Shown piece after piece: positions 43,508-52,063 of a stretch of 64,000 nt of DNA; within the stretch, counting starts at the first letter, position 1, and each line of letters starts with the position of its first letter. Below the pieces are notes generated by a model. It was not told the DNA's origin. It saw only the letters and a program-made list of their open reading frames with translations, and ran no database searches. The stretch is taken from assembly GCF_003347515.1 (NCBI RefSeq), contig NZ_QEII01000303.1, positions 114,809 to 178,808 of the forward strand, read 5' to 3'. The position numbers and the translations under genes were made by a program. This stretch comes from Rhodoferax ferrireducens. Lineage in GTDB: Bacteria > Pseudomonadota > Gammaproteobacteria > Burkholderiales > Burkholderiaceae_C.

Positions 43508-46500
43508 CTACCAGATTGGCCGGGCGACGATCATCGCCTCGGCCGCCGCCGCGTCGAGCGGCTTGGCGAAGTGGTAGCCCTGCCCGTATTCCACCTGCAG
43601 CGCCCGCAGCTGCGCCAGTTGCCCGGCATTCTCGACCCCTTCGGCGACGATGTCCATGTTCAGGGTATGGGCCAGGGTGACGATGGTCTGGATGATGTCG
43701 GCATTCTTGCGATCAACATCCATGCGGCGCACGAACGAGGCATCGATCTTCAGCGTGTTGATTGGGAAACGGTGCAGGTACGAGAGCGACGAATAGCCGG
43801 TGCCGAAATCGTCCATCAGCAGCTTGATCCCCAGGGCGCGCAATTTCTCCAGCACCACCGCCGCCGCCTCGGCGTGCGCCATCAGCACGGTCTCGGTCAC
43901 TTCGAGCTTGAGGCTGCTGGTGTCGAGGCCGGTTTCCGCCAGCACCGCCTCGATCTGCTGCATCAGGTCGGGCTGGGCGAACTGCCGCCCGGCCAGGTTC
44001 ACGCTCATCTGCATCGGCGGGTGATCCGGATAGCGCTGCTGCCAGTCGCGCATCTGGCGGCAGGCCTCGCTCAACACCCAGCGACCGATTGACACGATGA
44101 GACCGGTCTCCTCGGTGAGCGGGATGAATTCGCTCGGCGGCACCAGGCTGCCATCGGGGCGCCGCATGCGCACGAGGGCCTCGAAACCGGCCAGCCGGCC
44201 CGTCTGCAGCGAGACGACAGGCTGGTAGTAGACGAGGAATTCCTCGCCGCGCGCCACCGCCTGGTTCAGTTCGGTCTCCATTTTGAGCAGGGCGACGACG
44301 CGCTCGCGCATGTCGGCGGCGAACACCTCGTGGCATGCCCCGCCGCGCCGCACGGCGTTGTGGGCGGCCGTCTCGGCGTCACGCAGGAGGTCGCGGGGGT
44401 CGCCGTAGCCCGCCCGGCCGAGCGCGATGCCAACGCTGGCGGTGGTGAACAGTTCGTGTCCATCGAGGATGAAGCCGGCCGCCAACGCGGCCTGCAGCTT
44501 GTCGGCAAACCGCGCCGCCGCGTCGGCGTCCTTCGCTTCGTCAAGCAGGATGGAGAAGCTGTCGCCGCCGACGCGGGCCACCGTGTCGGCCGGGCGCAGG
44601 CCGGCGCCCAGGCGTTGCGCGACGGCAATCAACAGCTGGTCGCCGACGGCAGCGCCCAGGCTGTCGGTGATCGTTCGGAAGCGGTCCAGGGTGAGATAGA
44701 TGAGCGCAAAGCCGTGCCCGGATTCAAGCCGGAGCAGGTCCAGGGCATCGTCAATCCGCGTCAGCAGCAGCGCGCGGTTGGGCAGACCGGTCAGGCTGTC
44801 GCGCAGCAGCTCTTCCTCCACCACCGAGGCGAGCACGACCCGTGCCGACGCGGCGCCAATGACGCCGGCGAGTTGTGCCTCGCAATAGCGGGCCAGTTCG
44901 GCGTCGATCTCCTGCGGCCAGTCCAGACCGTGCGGCCGGGCGTAGGCAACGAACGCCTGCCGCGCAGGGTCGGCGCCGAGAAAGCGCGTCATCACCGCAT
45001 ACAGATCCGGCAGGTAGCCGCTCGCCCGCCAGGCCCGCTCGGCACCGCGATCAAGCTGGAAGACATCGACGAAAAGCGCCGCCTGCGTCTGCTCGACGGC
45101 GCTCTGCTCGCTCGTGAGTGACACCGCCAGATAAGCGCCGACGTTGGCGAGCATGCTCCAAAGCATGGCGTGGGTAATCTCGTCCAGCCCCTCCAGGCCG
45201 AAGAGGGCGAGCGGGCGCAGCAGCGCGATGGCAAACGGCCCCTCCTCAAGCAGCGCCAGCGGCAACCAGCCGGAACGGGCAAAAGCCGGCAGCATCAGGG
45301 TATAGGCCCAGACCAAGAAACCGGCCCCGAGCCCGGCCAGCGCCCCGCGGCAGCTGCCGCCCTTCCAGTAGAGGCCGCCGAGCAGCGCCGGCCCGAACTG
45401 GGCGACAGCGGCGAAGGAAATGAGGCCGATCGAGACCAGCGCGTAAGCCTCGCCCGCCAGCCGGTAATAGGTGTAGCCGAGCAGCAGGCCGAGCACGATG
45501 GTGATGCGGCGGATGGCGAGCAGCAGACCGGAGAGATCGGCGCGCTCGGACAGGCGCAGTGCCTTGATGCGCATCAGAACCGGCATCACCAGGTCGTTGC
45601 AAACCATGGTCGACAGGGCGATGGTCTCGACGATCACCATGCCGGTGGCAGCGGAGAAGCCGCCGAGGAACACGAGCAGCGCCAGCGCTTTCTGCTGCCC
45701 GGCCATGGGCAGGGTGAGGACGAAGGTATCCGGATTGACGGCCGCGCCGAAATGCAGCAGGCCGCCGATGGCGATCGGCAGAACGAAGAGGTTGAACAGG
45801 AAGAGGTAGAGCGGAAAGAGCCAGATCGCCTTGTTCAGATGCGCCTCGTCGACATTCTCGACCACCGCCAGCTGGAACTGCCGCGGCAGGAACATGATCG
45901 CCAGCATGCTGATGAAGGCCAGCGAGAAGAGCGAGGCCCAGCTGCGATAGACGTCGGTCGAACCGCCGCCGATGGTGAAGACCTCGACGATGCGCGGCAC
46001 CTGTGCGGCGCGGGCGAACAGGTCATTGATGCCGCCGTACATGCCCCAGGTGACGAATATCCCTACCGCTAGAAAGGCCAGCAGTTTGACCACCGCCTCG
46101 AAGGCGATCGCCGCCACCATGCCCTCGTGGCGTTCCGCGGCGTCCAGCTTGCGGGTGCCGAAAACGATGGTGAACGCCGCCAGGATCAGGGCCGTATAAA
46201 ACGCCGTGTCCTCCCAGACGCTCTCCAACTCCGGCGGGGCCAGCGCCAGGATCTTGGGGTAGCCGCGCAAGACGTTGAAGCTGGTGGAAATCGCTTTCAG
46301 TTGCAGCGAAATGTAGGGCGTGACGCCGATCACCGCGATCACCGTGACCAGTCCCGCCAGCGCCGCGCTCTTGCCGTAGCGCGAGGAAATGAAGTCGGCC
46401 AGCGAGGTGATGCGATTGTCCTTGGCGATGCGGATGATTTTGCGCATCACAACCCACCACAGAGTCACCATCACGGTCGGGCCGAGATAAACGGGCAGGA

Positions 46501-46702
46501 AGCCGATGCCGCTGGCGGCGGCACGCCCGACGCTGCCGTAGAACGTCCAGGCCGAGGTATACACGCCGAGAGAGAGTGCGTAGACATAGGGGCTGGCGAT
46601 CAGGCTGCGCCCGGCATCGGCCGCCTTGTCGCCGCGGTAGGCGATGAAGAAGAGCAAGCCCAAGTACACCGCGGCGACGAGAAGGATGATCCAGGCCGGC
46701 AC
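43508..46702 (-). CDS. Sodium/solute symporter-like protein fused to GGDEF and EAL domains
   Basis: 1064 residues. The first ~500 are a PutP-like SSS-family transporter with about 13 membrane segments (VYALSLGVYTSAWTFYGSVG, GFLPVYLGPTVMVTLWWVVM, GGFSAATGMVIVETIALSTM), as in CbrA-type sensors. A GGDEF domain follows with RVGGDSFSILLDE, in which the catalytic Glu is Ser, but the inhibitory RPAD is kept. The EAL domain is complete: GFEALVRMRRPDG, KLEVTETVLMAHAE, LLMDDFGTGYSSLSYLHRFP and VAEGVENAGQLAQL. It probably couples a solute signal to cyclic-di-GMP breakdown. SSS modules are better known fused to histidine kinases. Confidence 0.9.
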   Translation of the reverse strand: MPAWIILLVAAVYLGLLFFIAYRGDKAADAGRSLIASPYVYALSLGVYTSAWTFYGSVGRAAASGIGFLPVYLGPTVMVTLWWVVMRKIIRIAKDNRITSLADFISSRYGKSAALAGLVTVIAVIGVTPYISLQLKAISTSFNVLRGYPKILALAPPELESVWEDTAFYTALILAAFTIVFGTRKLDAAERHEGMVAAIAFEAVVKLLAFLAVGIFVTWGMYGGINDLFARAAQVPRIVEVFTIGGGSTDVYRSWASLFSLAFISMLAIMFLPRQFQLAVVENVDEAHLNKAIWLFPLYLFLFNLFVLPIAIGGLLHFGAAVNPDTFVLTLPMAGQQKALALLVFLGGFSAATGMVIVETIALSTMVCNDLVMPVLMRIKALRLSERADLSGLLLAIRRITIVLGLLLGYTYYRLAGEAYALVSIGLISFAAVAQFGPALLGGLYWKGGSCRGALAGLGAGFLVWAYTLMLPAFARSGWLPLALLEEGPFAIALLRPLALFGLEGLDEITHAMLWSMLANVGAYLAVSLTSEQSAVEQTQAALFVDVFQLDRGAERAWRASGYLPDLYAVMTRFLGADPARQAFVAYARPHGLDWPQEIDAELARYCEAQLAGVIGAASARVVLASVVEEELLRDSLTGLPNRALLLTRIDDALDLLRLESGHGFALIYLTLDRFRTITDSLGAAVGDQLLIAVAQRLGAGLRPADTVARVGGDSFSILLDEAKDADAAARFADKLQAALAAGFILDGHELFTTASVGIALGRAGYGDPRDLLRDAETAAHNAVRRGGACHEVFAADMRERVVALLKMETELNQAVARGEEFLVYYQPVVSLQTGRLAGFEALVRMRRPDGSLVPPSEFIPLTEETGLIVSIGRWVLSEACRQMRDWQQRYPDHPPMQMSVNLAGRQFAQPDLMQQIEAVLAETGLDTSSLKLEVTETVLMAHAEAAAVVLEKLRALGIKLLMDDFGTGYSSLSYLHRFPINTLKIDASFVRRMDVDRKNADIIQTIVTLAHTLNMDIVAEGVENAGQLAQLRALQVEYGQGYHFAKPLDAAAAEAMIVARPIW

Positions 46703-46755
46703 GATTCAGTCTCCGGGCACAGGCGGTGGTGTCGGCCGGTCTTCACCCATGGCCG

Positions 46756-46974
46756 TTATTTCTTTTCGATCACCAGTGCCAAGAGGCCGATCAGCAGCGC
46801 CCAAGCAGCAAACACATAGACGTACAGCAGCGGAATGCCGCCCAGCAGCGCGGGGTGGTTGAACAGTGCCAGCAGCGGATAGTTGAAGAGCAGGCTGCCC
46901 AGCACGAACAACGCTGCCAGACGCTGTATTTTGATGTTTGGCTTGTTCATGGCCTCCTCGCCCGGAAGATTCAT
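46756..46974 (-). CDS. Small two-helix membrane protein
   Basis: 72 residues, or 64 if the ATG at 46950 is used; that ATG has AGGAGG only two bases away, so the upstream start (AGAGG, 10 bp spacing) seems better. Two hydrophobic stretches, AALFVLGSLLFNYPLLALF and LLYVYVFAAWALLIGLLALV, make it a small inner-membrane protein ending in basic residues. It is 53 bp upstream of the symporter-GGDEF-EAL gene on the same strand, where small membrane proteins often precede SSS sensors. Family not identified. Confidence 0.75.
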   Translation of the reverse strand: MNLPGEEAMNKPNIKIQRLAALFVLGSLLFNYPLLALFNHPALLGGIPLLYVYVFAAWALLIGLLALVIEKK

Positions 46975-47207
46975 TCAGCAAGAACCTCTTCGTCTTTGGT
47001 TTCAAGAATAGACCGATTGCGCCGTCGTGGCAACTCCGCGCAAGATTGAAGTGGCCCGCCGCCGCGCTCACGATACGTACATTGCCCGCGCGAATCGTCA
47101 AGATCACCTGACATACAGCAGGGTGCAGACGTCATAAATTCATCCCCTTGAATCTGGCTGGATGCCCGAGGGGCGCGGCATTCACATAAAAAAGAGGTTG
47201 ACATACC

Positions 47208-47627
47208 GTGACAGACATTAAAAACACACCGATCTCGCACTTGCTGGGTCAGGTCTACGAATCGGCGCCGCCGGCCGAGCGCAGTCACCTGCTGGAGCAC
47301 TTGTTGCGACCCTTGAGCCTGCTGTCACTGGCGGCCGTGGCCGACGGCATCTTCGCGGACATGCGGTTTCGCGGTGGGTGGCCGGACCAGATCCAGTTGG
47401 AGGATGCACAAAGCGTGCACGTCAGCCATGTCGTTGCGCTGGTCGACTATGTCCAGCAGGTCAACATCGAGTCCATCAATACCCTTACCCGCATGCTCAT
47501 GCCTTCACCGCTGATGGCGAGTTCGGCTGCGGCGGCCTTGATGGTGGGCGTGCTGATGCAGCGCGTCCAGGCCCATCGCGCTTGTGGGGACTACCAGGGA
47601 CCCGAGGCTTCGCCTACGCCGACCTGA
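47208..47627 (+). CDS. Conserved hypothetical protein
   Basis: 139 residues from a GTG start after AGAGG. I do not recognise it. It is mostly helical with no signal peptide, and includes APPAERSHLLEHLLRPLSLL and VALVDYVQQVNIESINTLTR. A hydrophobic stretch, LMASSAAAALMVGVLMQRVQ, near the C-terminus could be a membrane or packing helix. Its last 37 bases overlap the 3' end of the convergent LysR gene, so its C-terminus may be shorter or different from the ancestral form. Confidence 0.55.
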   Translation: MTDIKNTPISHLLGQVYESAPPAERSHLLEHLLRPLSLLSLAAVADGIFADMRFRGGWPDQIQLEDAQSVHVSHVVALVDYVQQVNIESINTLTRMLMPSPLMASSAAAALMVGVLMQRVQAHRACGDYQGPEASPTPT

Positions 47628-48499
47628 GCCACGGGCCTGACGGCATCGCGCAGGCAATGCGCCAACTGGTTGACCAAGGGCTGGCTGACCTGGGGCGCTC
47701 GCTGGAGGATGCCGATCTCGCGGTAGAAAGTGTGTTCTCCCAGTGAAATGGCCCGCACCGGGTCGGGGAGCGGCAGGTGCGCTTCGACCATCGGCATCAG
47801 GGCCACGCCCAGCCCGTTCGCCACCATCTGCACCATGGCCTGGATTTCGTCGAGTTCGATCGACTCCTGCACGACCAGGCGCATGGACCGCAGGAAGCGC
47901 TCGACCATGCGCCCGCCGAACGAGGTGCGTTCATAGCGCAGGAACGGGTGCGCCTGGATCAGTGCGCGCCAGTCATCGCCCGTGGTTGCGGCAGGTACCA
48001 CCAGCCTGTAAGGCTCATGGACCAGCGCTTGCCAGGTCAACTCCGGCAGCATCCCGAAGGGCGGGCGAATCATGATGGCCGTGTCGATTTCTCCGGCGTC
48101 GAGTTGGTTCATCAGGTCCATCGACACGCCCGGGACAATGCGCAAACGCAGCTGCGGGAACTGTTGGCGAAAAGGCACCAGGGCACGCGCCAACAGCGAG
48201 GACTGGACTGAAGCGATGGCGCCGATGCGCAGCAAGCCATGGGCGTTCTCGTCATCGGGCAGTTCACCGAGCTTGGCAAAGAGCCCCACGATTTCTTCGG
48301 CCCGCGCCAGTGTCTCGCCCCCCGCCGCGTTCAGCGTCGCGGAACGCCCGGTCCGGTCAAAAAGCGCAAAGCCCAGCGACTCTTCCAGACGCTTGATCTG
48401 GCTGCTCACCGCTGACTGCGTCAGGCCAATGCGCTCGCCAGCCGCCGCAAAAGTGCCATGGCGGGCGACGGCGATAAAGGTGCGAAGTTCGGGGATCAT
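47591..48499 (-). CDS. LysR family regulator
   Basis: 302 residues from the ATG at 48499 (MIPELRTFIAVARHGTFAAA). The helix-turn-helix is GERIGLTQSAVSSQIKRLEE, SLGFALFDRTGRSATLNAAG, with an effector domain containing LLRIGAIASVQSSLLARALV. It is divergent from a glyoxalase-family gene, and a perfect TTTCAT-N5-ATGAAA palindrome lies between them, typical of LysR control of the divergent gene. Its 3' end overlaps the hypothetical gene at 47208. Confidence 0.9.
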   Translation of the reverse strand: MIPELRTFIAVARHGTFAAAGERIGLTQSAVSSQIKRLEESLGFALFDRTGRSATLNAAGGETLARAEEIVGLFAKLGELPDDENAHGLLRIGAIASVQSSLLARALVPFRQQFPQLRLRIVPGVSMDLMNQLDAGEIDTAIMIRPPFGMLPELTWQALVHEPYRLVVPAATTGDDWRALIQAHPFLRYERTSFGGRMVERFLRSMRLVVQESIELDEIQAMVQMVANGLGVALMPMVEAHLPLPDPVRAISLGEHTFYREIGILQRAPQVSQPLVNQLAHCLRDAVRPVAQVGVGEASGPW

Positions 48500-48546
48500 C
48501 TTTAAATCATCAATTATTTCGTTACTCAGGGCAAATATATATCGCT

Positions 48547-48563
48547 TTTCATGATCAATGAAA
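48547..48563. promoter_or_regulatory. LysR-type operator between lysR and the VOC gene
   Basis: TTTCAT, GATCA, ATGAAA: a perfect dyad with the T-N11-A form of LysR sites. It lies 48 bp before the LysR start and 55 bp before the VOC start, in an AT-rich patch. Confidence 0.55.
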
Positions 48564-48617
48564 GCTTCTACAGTGCAGATCACGCCCTCTCAACCCCCCT
48601 CTTTCAAGGACACTGCC

Positions 48618-49052
48618 ATGAGCACACCCGCCGCCACCCTCCCGCCCTTCCACCTGGCGTTTCCCGTCCATGACATCGCCGCCGCGCGCCAGTTCTACGG
48701 CGAATTGCTGGGTTGCCCGGAAGGCCGCAGCGCGCCGAACTGGGTGGACTTCAACTTCTACGGCCACCAGATCGTGGCGCATCTGGCTCCCGACGAATGC
48801 GGCCACACGCAGAGCAGCGCCGTCGATGGGCACGAGGTACCGGTGCGCCACTTCGGCGCGGTGCTGCCGATGGACCAATGGCAAGCCATGGCCGACAAGC
48901 TGACCGCCGTTGGCACGAAGTTCGTCATCGAGCCCTACATCCGCTTCAAGGGCGAAGCGGGCGAGCAGGCCACCATGTTCTTCCTGGATCCGTCCGGCAA
49001 TGCGCTGGAGTTGAAATCCTTCGCCGATCTCGACTCCCTGTTCGCCAAGTAA
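48618..49052 (+). CDS. VOC (glyoxalase/dioxygenase superfamily) protein
   Basis: 144 residues from the ATG at 48618 with CAAGGA before it. VOC fold features: FHLAFPVHDIAAARQFYGEL with PNWVDFNFYGHQIVAHL, and a C-terminal FFLDPSGNALELKSF that supplies the metal-binding Glu, plus His in the first half. Relatives include glyoxalase-type and bleomycin-resistance proteins; substrate unknown. It is divergent from a LysR gene that probably controls it. Confidence 0.88.
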   Translation: MSTPAATLPPFHLAFPVHDIAAARQFYGELLGCPEGRSAPNWVDFNFYGHQIVAHLAPDECGHTQSSAVDGHEVPVRHFGAVLPMDQWQAMADKLTAVGTKFVIEPYIRFKGEAGEQATMFFLDPSGNALELKSFADLDSLFAK

Positions 49053-49193
49053 GAGAGAGCAAGGCACGGCCGGCGTCACCCGGCGGCCCTGACCTGGCCT
49101 GGCCTGGCGCAACTCTAAAGATGATTGAGTAATTTAGAACTGAAAAATCGGTAGTTCCAGTTTTAAGCGCTGACTCCCAGAATTCACGCACAT

Positions 49194-49230
49194 GCAGTTT
49201 TGCAGTTTTGCAGTTTTGCAGTTTTGCAGT
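49194..49230. repeat. 8-bp tandem repeat before the sulfate-binding protein gene
   Basis: GCAGTTTT repeated four times (49194-49225), followed by GCAGT. It lies 18 bp upstream of the ATG of the sulfate-binding protein gene. An in-frame ATG at 49192 reads through the repeat into the gene, so changes in unit number would change that frame or the promoter spacing. Confidence 0.93.
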
Positions 49231-49248
49231 GAATTCAAGGAGTCTTTC

Positions 49249-50271
49249 ATGCCTACCCGTCGCCGCTTCTCAAGCCAGTTTCTCAAGGCCACTTTAGCCG
49301 CCACCGTGCTCGGTGCAGCCCTGGGCGCCAGCGCCCAACCAGCCGTTTCGCTGCTCAACGTGTCCTACGACCCGACGCGCGAGCTGTACGTCGAATTCAA
49401 CGCCGCCTTCGCCAAGCACTGGAAGGCCAAGACCGGCCAGGACGTGACCATCAAGCAGTCGCACGGCGGCTCGGGCAAACAGGCGCGCTCCGTCATCGAT
49501 GGTCTGGATGCGGACGTGGTGACGCTGGCCTTGGCCGGCGACGTGGACGCCTTGTACAAGAACGGCCAGTGGATTCCCCAGGACTGGCAAAAACGCCTGC
49601 CGCACAACTCGGCGCCCTACACCTCCACCATCGTGCTGGTGGTGCGCCAGGGCAACCCCAAGGGCATCCGCGACTGGGATGACCTGATCAAGCCTGGCAT
49701 CAGCGTCATCACGCCCAACCCCAAGACTTCGGGCGGCGCGCGCTGGAACTATCTGGCGGCCTGGGAGTTCGCCAAACGCAAGCTCGGCGGTGACGCCAAG
49801 GCCAAGGACTTCGTGCAGGCCCTGTACAAGAACGTGCCGGTGCTCGACACCGGGGCGCGCGGCTCCTCCATCACCTTTGCCCAGCGCAACCAGGGCGACG
49901 TGTTCATCTCCTGGGAGAACGAAGCGCATCTGCTGGAGAAAGAATTTGGCGGCAAGGTCGACATCATCTATCCGTCTTTGAGCATCCTGGCCGAGCCGCC
50001 GGTGGCGGTTGTCGACAAGAACGTGGACCGCAAGGGCACGCGCGCCGTGGCGCAGGCCTATCTGGACTACCTCTACACCGACGTGGGCCAGGACATTGCC
50101 GGCAAGAACTTCTACCGCCCGATCTCGGAAAAAGCCCAGGCCAAGTACCTCAAGCAGTTGCCCAAGCTCAATCTGTTCACCATCGAGCAGGCCTTTGGCG
50201 GCTGGGCCAAGGCGGACAAGGACCACTTTGCCGACGGCGGCAGCTTCGACCAGATTTACCTGAAACAGTAA
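49249..50271 (+). CDS. sbp: Sulfate ABC transporter substrate-binding protein
   Basis: 340 residues from the ATG at 49249, with AAGGAG upstream. The signal peptide ends ALGASAQ. The sulfate-binding family is shown by VSLLNVSYDPTRELYVEFNA, TIKQSHGGSGKQARSVIDGL, ISVITPNPKTSGGARWNYLA and GARGSSITFAQRNQGDVFIS. The periplasmic protein delivers sulfate (or thiosulfate) to a CysTWA permease that is not in the window. It heads the sulfur-acquisition region, and an 8-bp tandem repeat lies before its start. Confidence 0.93.
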   Translation: MPTRRRFSSQFLKATLAATVLGAALGASAQPAVSLLNVSYDPTRELYVEFNAAFAKHWKAKTGQDVTIKQSHGGSGKQARSVIDGLDADVVTLALAGDVDALYKNGQWIPQDWQKRLPHNSAPYTSTIVLVVRQGNPKGIRDWDDLIKPGISVITPNPKTSGGARWNYLAAWEFAKRKLGGDAKAKDFVQALYKNVPVLDTGARGSSITFAQRNQGDVFISWENEAHLLEKEFGGKVDIIYPSLSILAEPPVAVVDKNVDRKGTRAVAQAYLDYLYTDVGQDIAGKNFYRPISEKAQAKYLKQLPKLNLFTIEQAFGGWAKADKDHFADGGSFDQIYLKQ

Positions 50272-50325
50272 GCCCAAGCGCTGTCACCCATCTACGCCTT
50301 CAAGCATCCATCAGGGAGAAAAATA

Positions 50326-50916
50326 ATGACTGTTGTACTCATCGCCGGCAGCCCCTCGGAAAAGTCGCGTTCCGCCGCCTTGCTGGACGGCGTGCAGCAG
50401 CGACTGCATGCCCGGGGCGCGCACGTCGAGCGTCTGCACATCCGCGACCTGTCGCCGCAGGCGCTGATCCTGGCGGACTTTGGTAATCGCACCATCATCG
50501 AGGCGAGTCGACGGGTGGCGGCGGCCGATGTCGTGGTGGTGGCGACACCGGTGTACAAGGCGGCTTACAGCGGGGTTCTCAAGGTGTTTCTGGACTTGTT
50601 GCCACAAACCGCGCTGGCCGGCAAGACCGTGCTGCCGCTGGCCACCGGTGGCAGCCCCAACCACATGCTGGCGCTGGACTATGCCTTGCGGCCGGTGCTG
50701 CAGTCGCTGGGTGCCAAGCACATTCTGCCCAGCATTTATGCCACCGACGCGCAGATCAAGCTCACGCCCGAAGGCACCTACCTGATTGACGAAGACATCG
50801 GCGCCCGGTTGGACCAGGCCGTGAACACCTTGATCACCGAAACGCTGCGACCGGTGCTGGTGCCCGCCGGCAAGTTTGCGTCCGTGCCTTTTGCGCAGGT
50901 GCGATGTAGCGTCTAA
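50326..50916 (+). CDS. ssuE: NADPH-dependent FMN reductase, SsuE
   Basis: 196 residues. SsuE reduces FMN for the alkanesulfonate monooxygenase. The flavodoxin-like fold begins MTVVLIAGSPSEKSRSAALL, then VVVVATPVYKAAYSGVLKVF (flavin-binding) and PLATGGSPNHMLALDYALRP, all typical of SsuE rather than other flavin reductases. GGAGA lies in front of the ATG. It should supply reduced FMN to the flavin monooxygenase at 55281. Its place before ssuA matches other ssu clusters. Confidence 0.92.
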   Translation: MTVVLIAGSPSEKSRSAALLDGVQQRLHARGAHVERLHIRDLSPQALILADFGNRTIIEASRRVAAADVVVVATPVYKAAYSGVLKVFLDLLPQTALAGKTVLPLATGGSPNHMLALDYALRPVLQSLGAKHILPSIYATDAQIKLTPEGTYLIDEDIGARLDQAVNTLITETLRPVLVPAGKFASVPFAQVRCSV

Positions 50917-51054
50917 ACGCCGCCGCCCCGCACGCTGATGCCCGCGCCTGACGGCCGGGCAGCTCCCTCAACCCGATTATTTTGAAACCCGCGCTCGCGG
51001 CAAGGGAGAAGCCTTGCCGACGCTCACCCAACTTTCGCATCCAAGGACACTCGC

Positions 51055-52041
51055 ATGACACACCTAAACGCTCTCAGTAAAGCACCGAGTCACCCGCTGA
51101 ACCGCCGCCAGCTGCTGGCCGCCGCGCTCGCCAGCACCGCACTGGGCAGCAGCGGCGCGGCATTCGCCCAACCGCCGGGCCGCGTGCTGCGCGTGGGCCA
51201 CCAGAAAGGCTGGTTGTCCATCCTCAAGGCGCGCGGCACGCTGGAAAAGCGCCTGAGCCCGCTGGGCGTGAGCATCACCTGGACCGAATTCAACGCCGGC
51301 CCGGTGCAGCTCGAAGCCCTGAATGTGGGCGCCATCGACTTTGGCGATGTCGGCGAAGCCCCGCCCATCTTTGCCCAGGCCGCCGGCGCGCCGCTGGTCT
51401 ATGCCGGCGCCACCGTGCCGCGGCCCAAGCTGGAGGCGGTCATCGTGCCCAAGGACTCGCCGATCAAGACGGTGGCCGACCTCAAGGGCAAGAAGATTGC
51501 CTTCAACAAAGGCTCCAACGTCCATTACTTCCTGGTCAAGCTGCTGGAAAAAAACGGCTTGAAGTACGGCGATGTGCAGCCCATTTTTCTGCCGCCGGCC
51601 GATGCGCGCGCCGCCTTCCAGAAGGGCGCGGTCGATGCCTGGATCATCTGGGACCCCTTCCTCGCCGCCGCGCAGAAAACGCTGGACGCCCGCCTGCTCG
51701 CGGACGCCACCGGCGTGGTCAACAACTGCAGCTACTACTTCAGCTCGCGCGACTTCGCCAGCCAAAACCCCGACGTGCTGAAGATCGCCATCGAGGAACT
51801 CAACGCCATCGACACCTGGGCCTCGAAGAACAAGACAGCGGCGGCGGGCGAACTCGCCGCCGTGCTGGGTCTGGACAAAAGCATCACCGAGCTCTACCTG
51901 AGCCGCACCGCCTTCGGCACCGCGCCGGTGACGCGCGAGATCCTGGCCGAGCAGCAAGTGATTGCCGACGCCTTCTTCGAACTCAAGCTGATCCCGAAGA
52001 AGCTCAACCTGCTGCACGCCGCCCCGGTGGCGCCGGGCTGA
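51055..52041 (+). CDS. ssuA: Aliphatic sulfonate ABC transporter substrate-binding protein (first copy)
   Basis: 328 residues with a signal peptide ending AAFAQ. SsuA/NMT1-like family features: VLRVGHQKGWLSILKARGTL, GAIDFGDVGEAPPIFAQAAG, VDLKGKKIAFNKGS-like segments (VADLKGKKIAFNKGSNVHYF) and GAVDAWIIWDPFLAAAQKTL. It binds alkanesulfonates in the periplasm for the SsuBC transporter. A second, diverged SsuA follows 22 bp later; the two share the same motif order but differ throughout, so they may bind different sulfonates. Confidence 0.9.
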   Translation: MTHLNALSKAPSHPLNRRQLLAAALASTALGSSGAAFAQPPGRVLRVGHQKGWLSILKARGTLEKRLSPLGVSITWTEFNAGPVQLEALNVGAIDFGDVGEAPPIFAQAAGAPLVYAGATVPRPKLEAVIVPKDSPIKTVADLKGKKIAFNKGSNVHYFLVKLLEKNGLKYGDVQPIFLPPADARAAFQKGAVDAWIIWDPFLAAAQKTLDARLLADATGVVNNCSYYFSSRDFASQNPDVLKIAIEELNAIDTWASKNKTAAAGELAAVLGLDKSITELYLSRTAFGTAPVTREILAEQQVIADAFFELKLIPKKLNLLHAAPVAPG

Positions 52042-52063
52042 ACAACCCATCAGGAGCAAGCCC

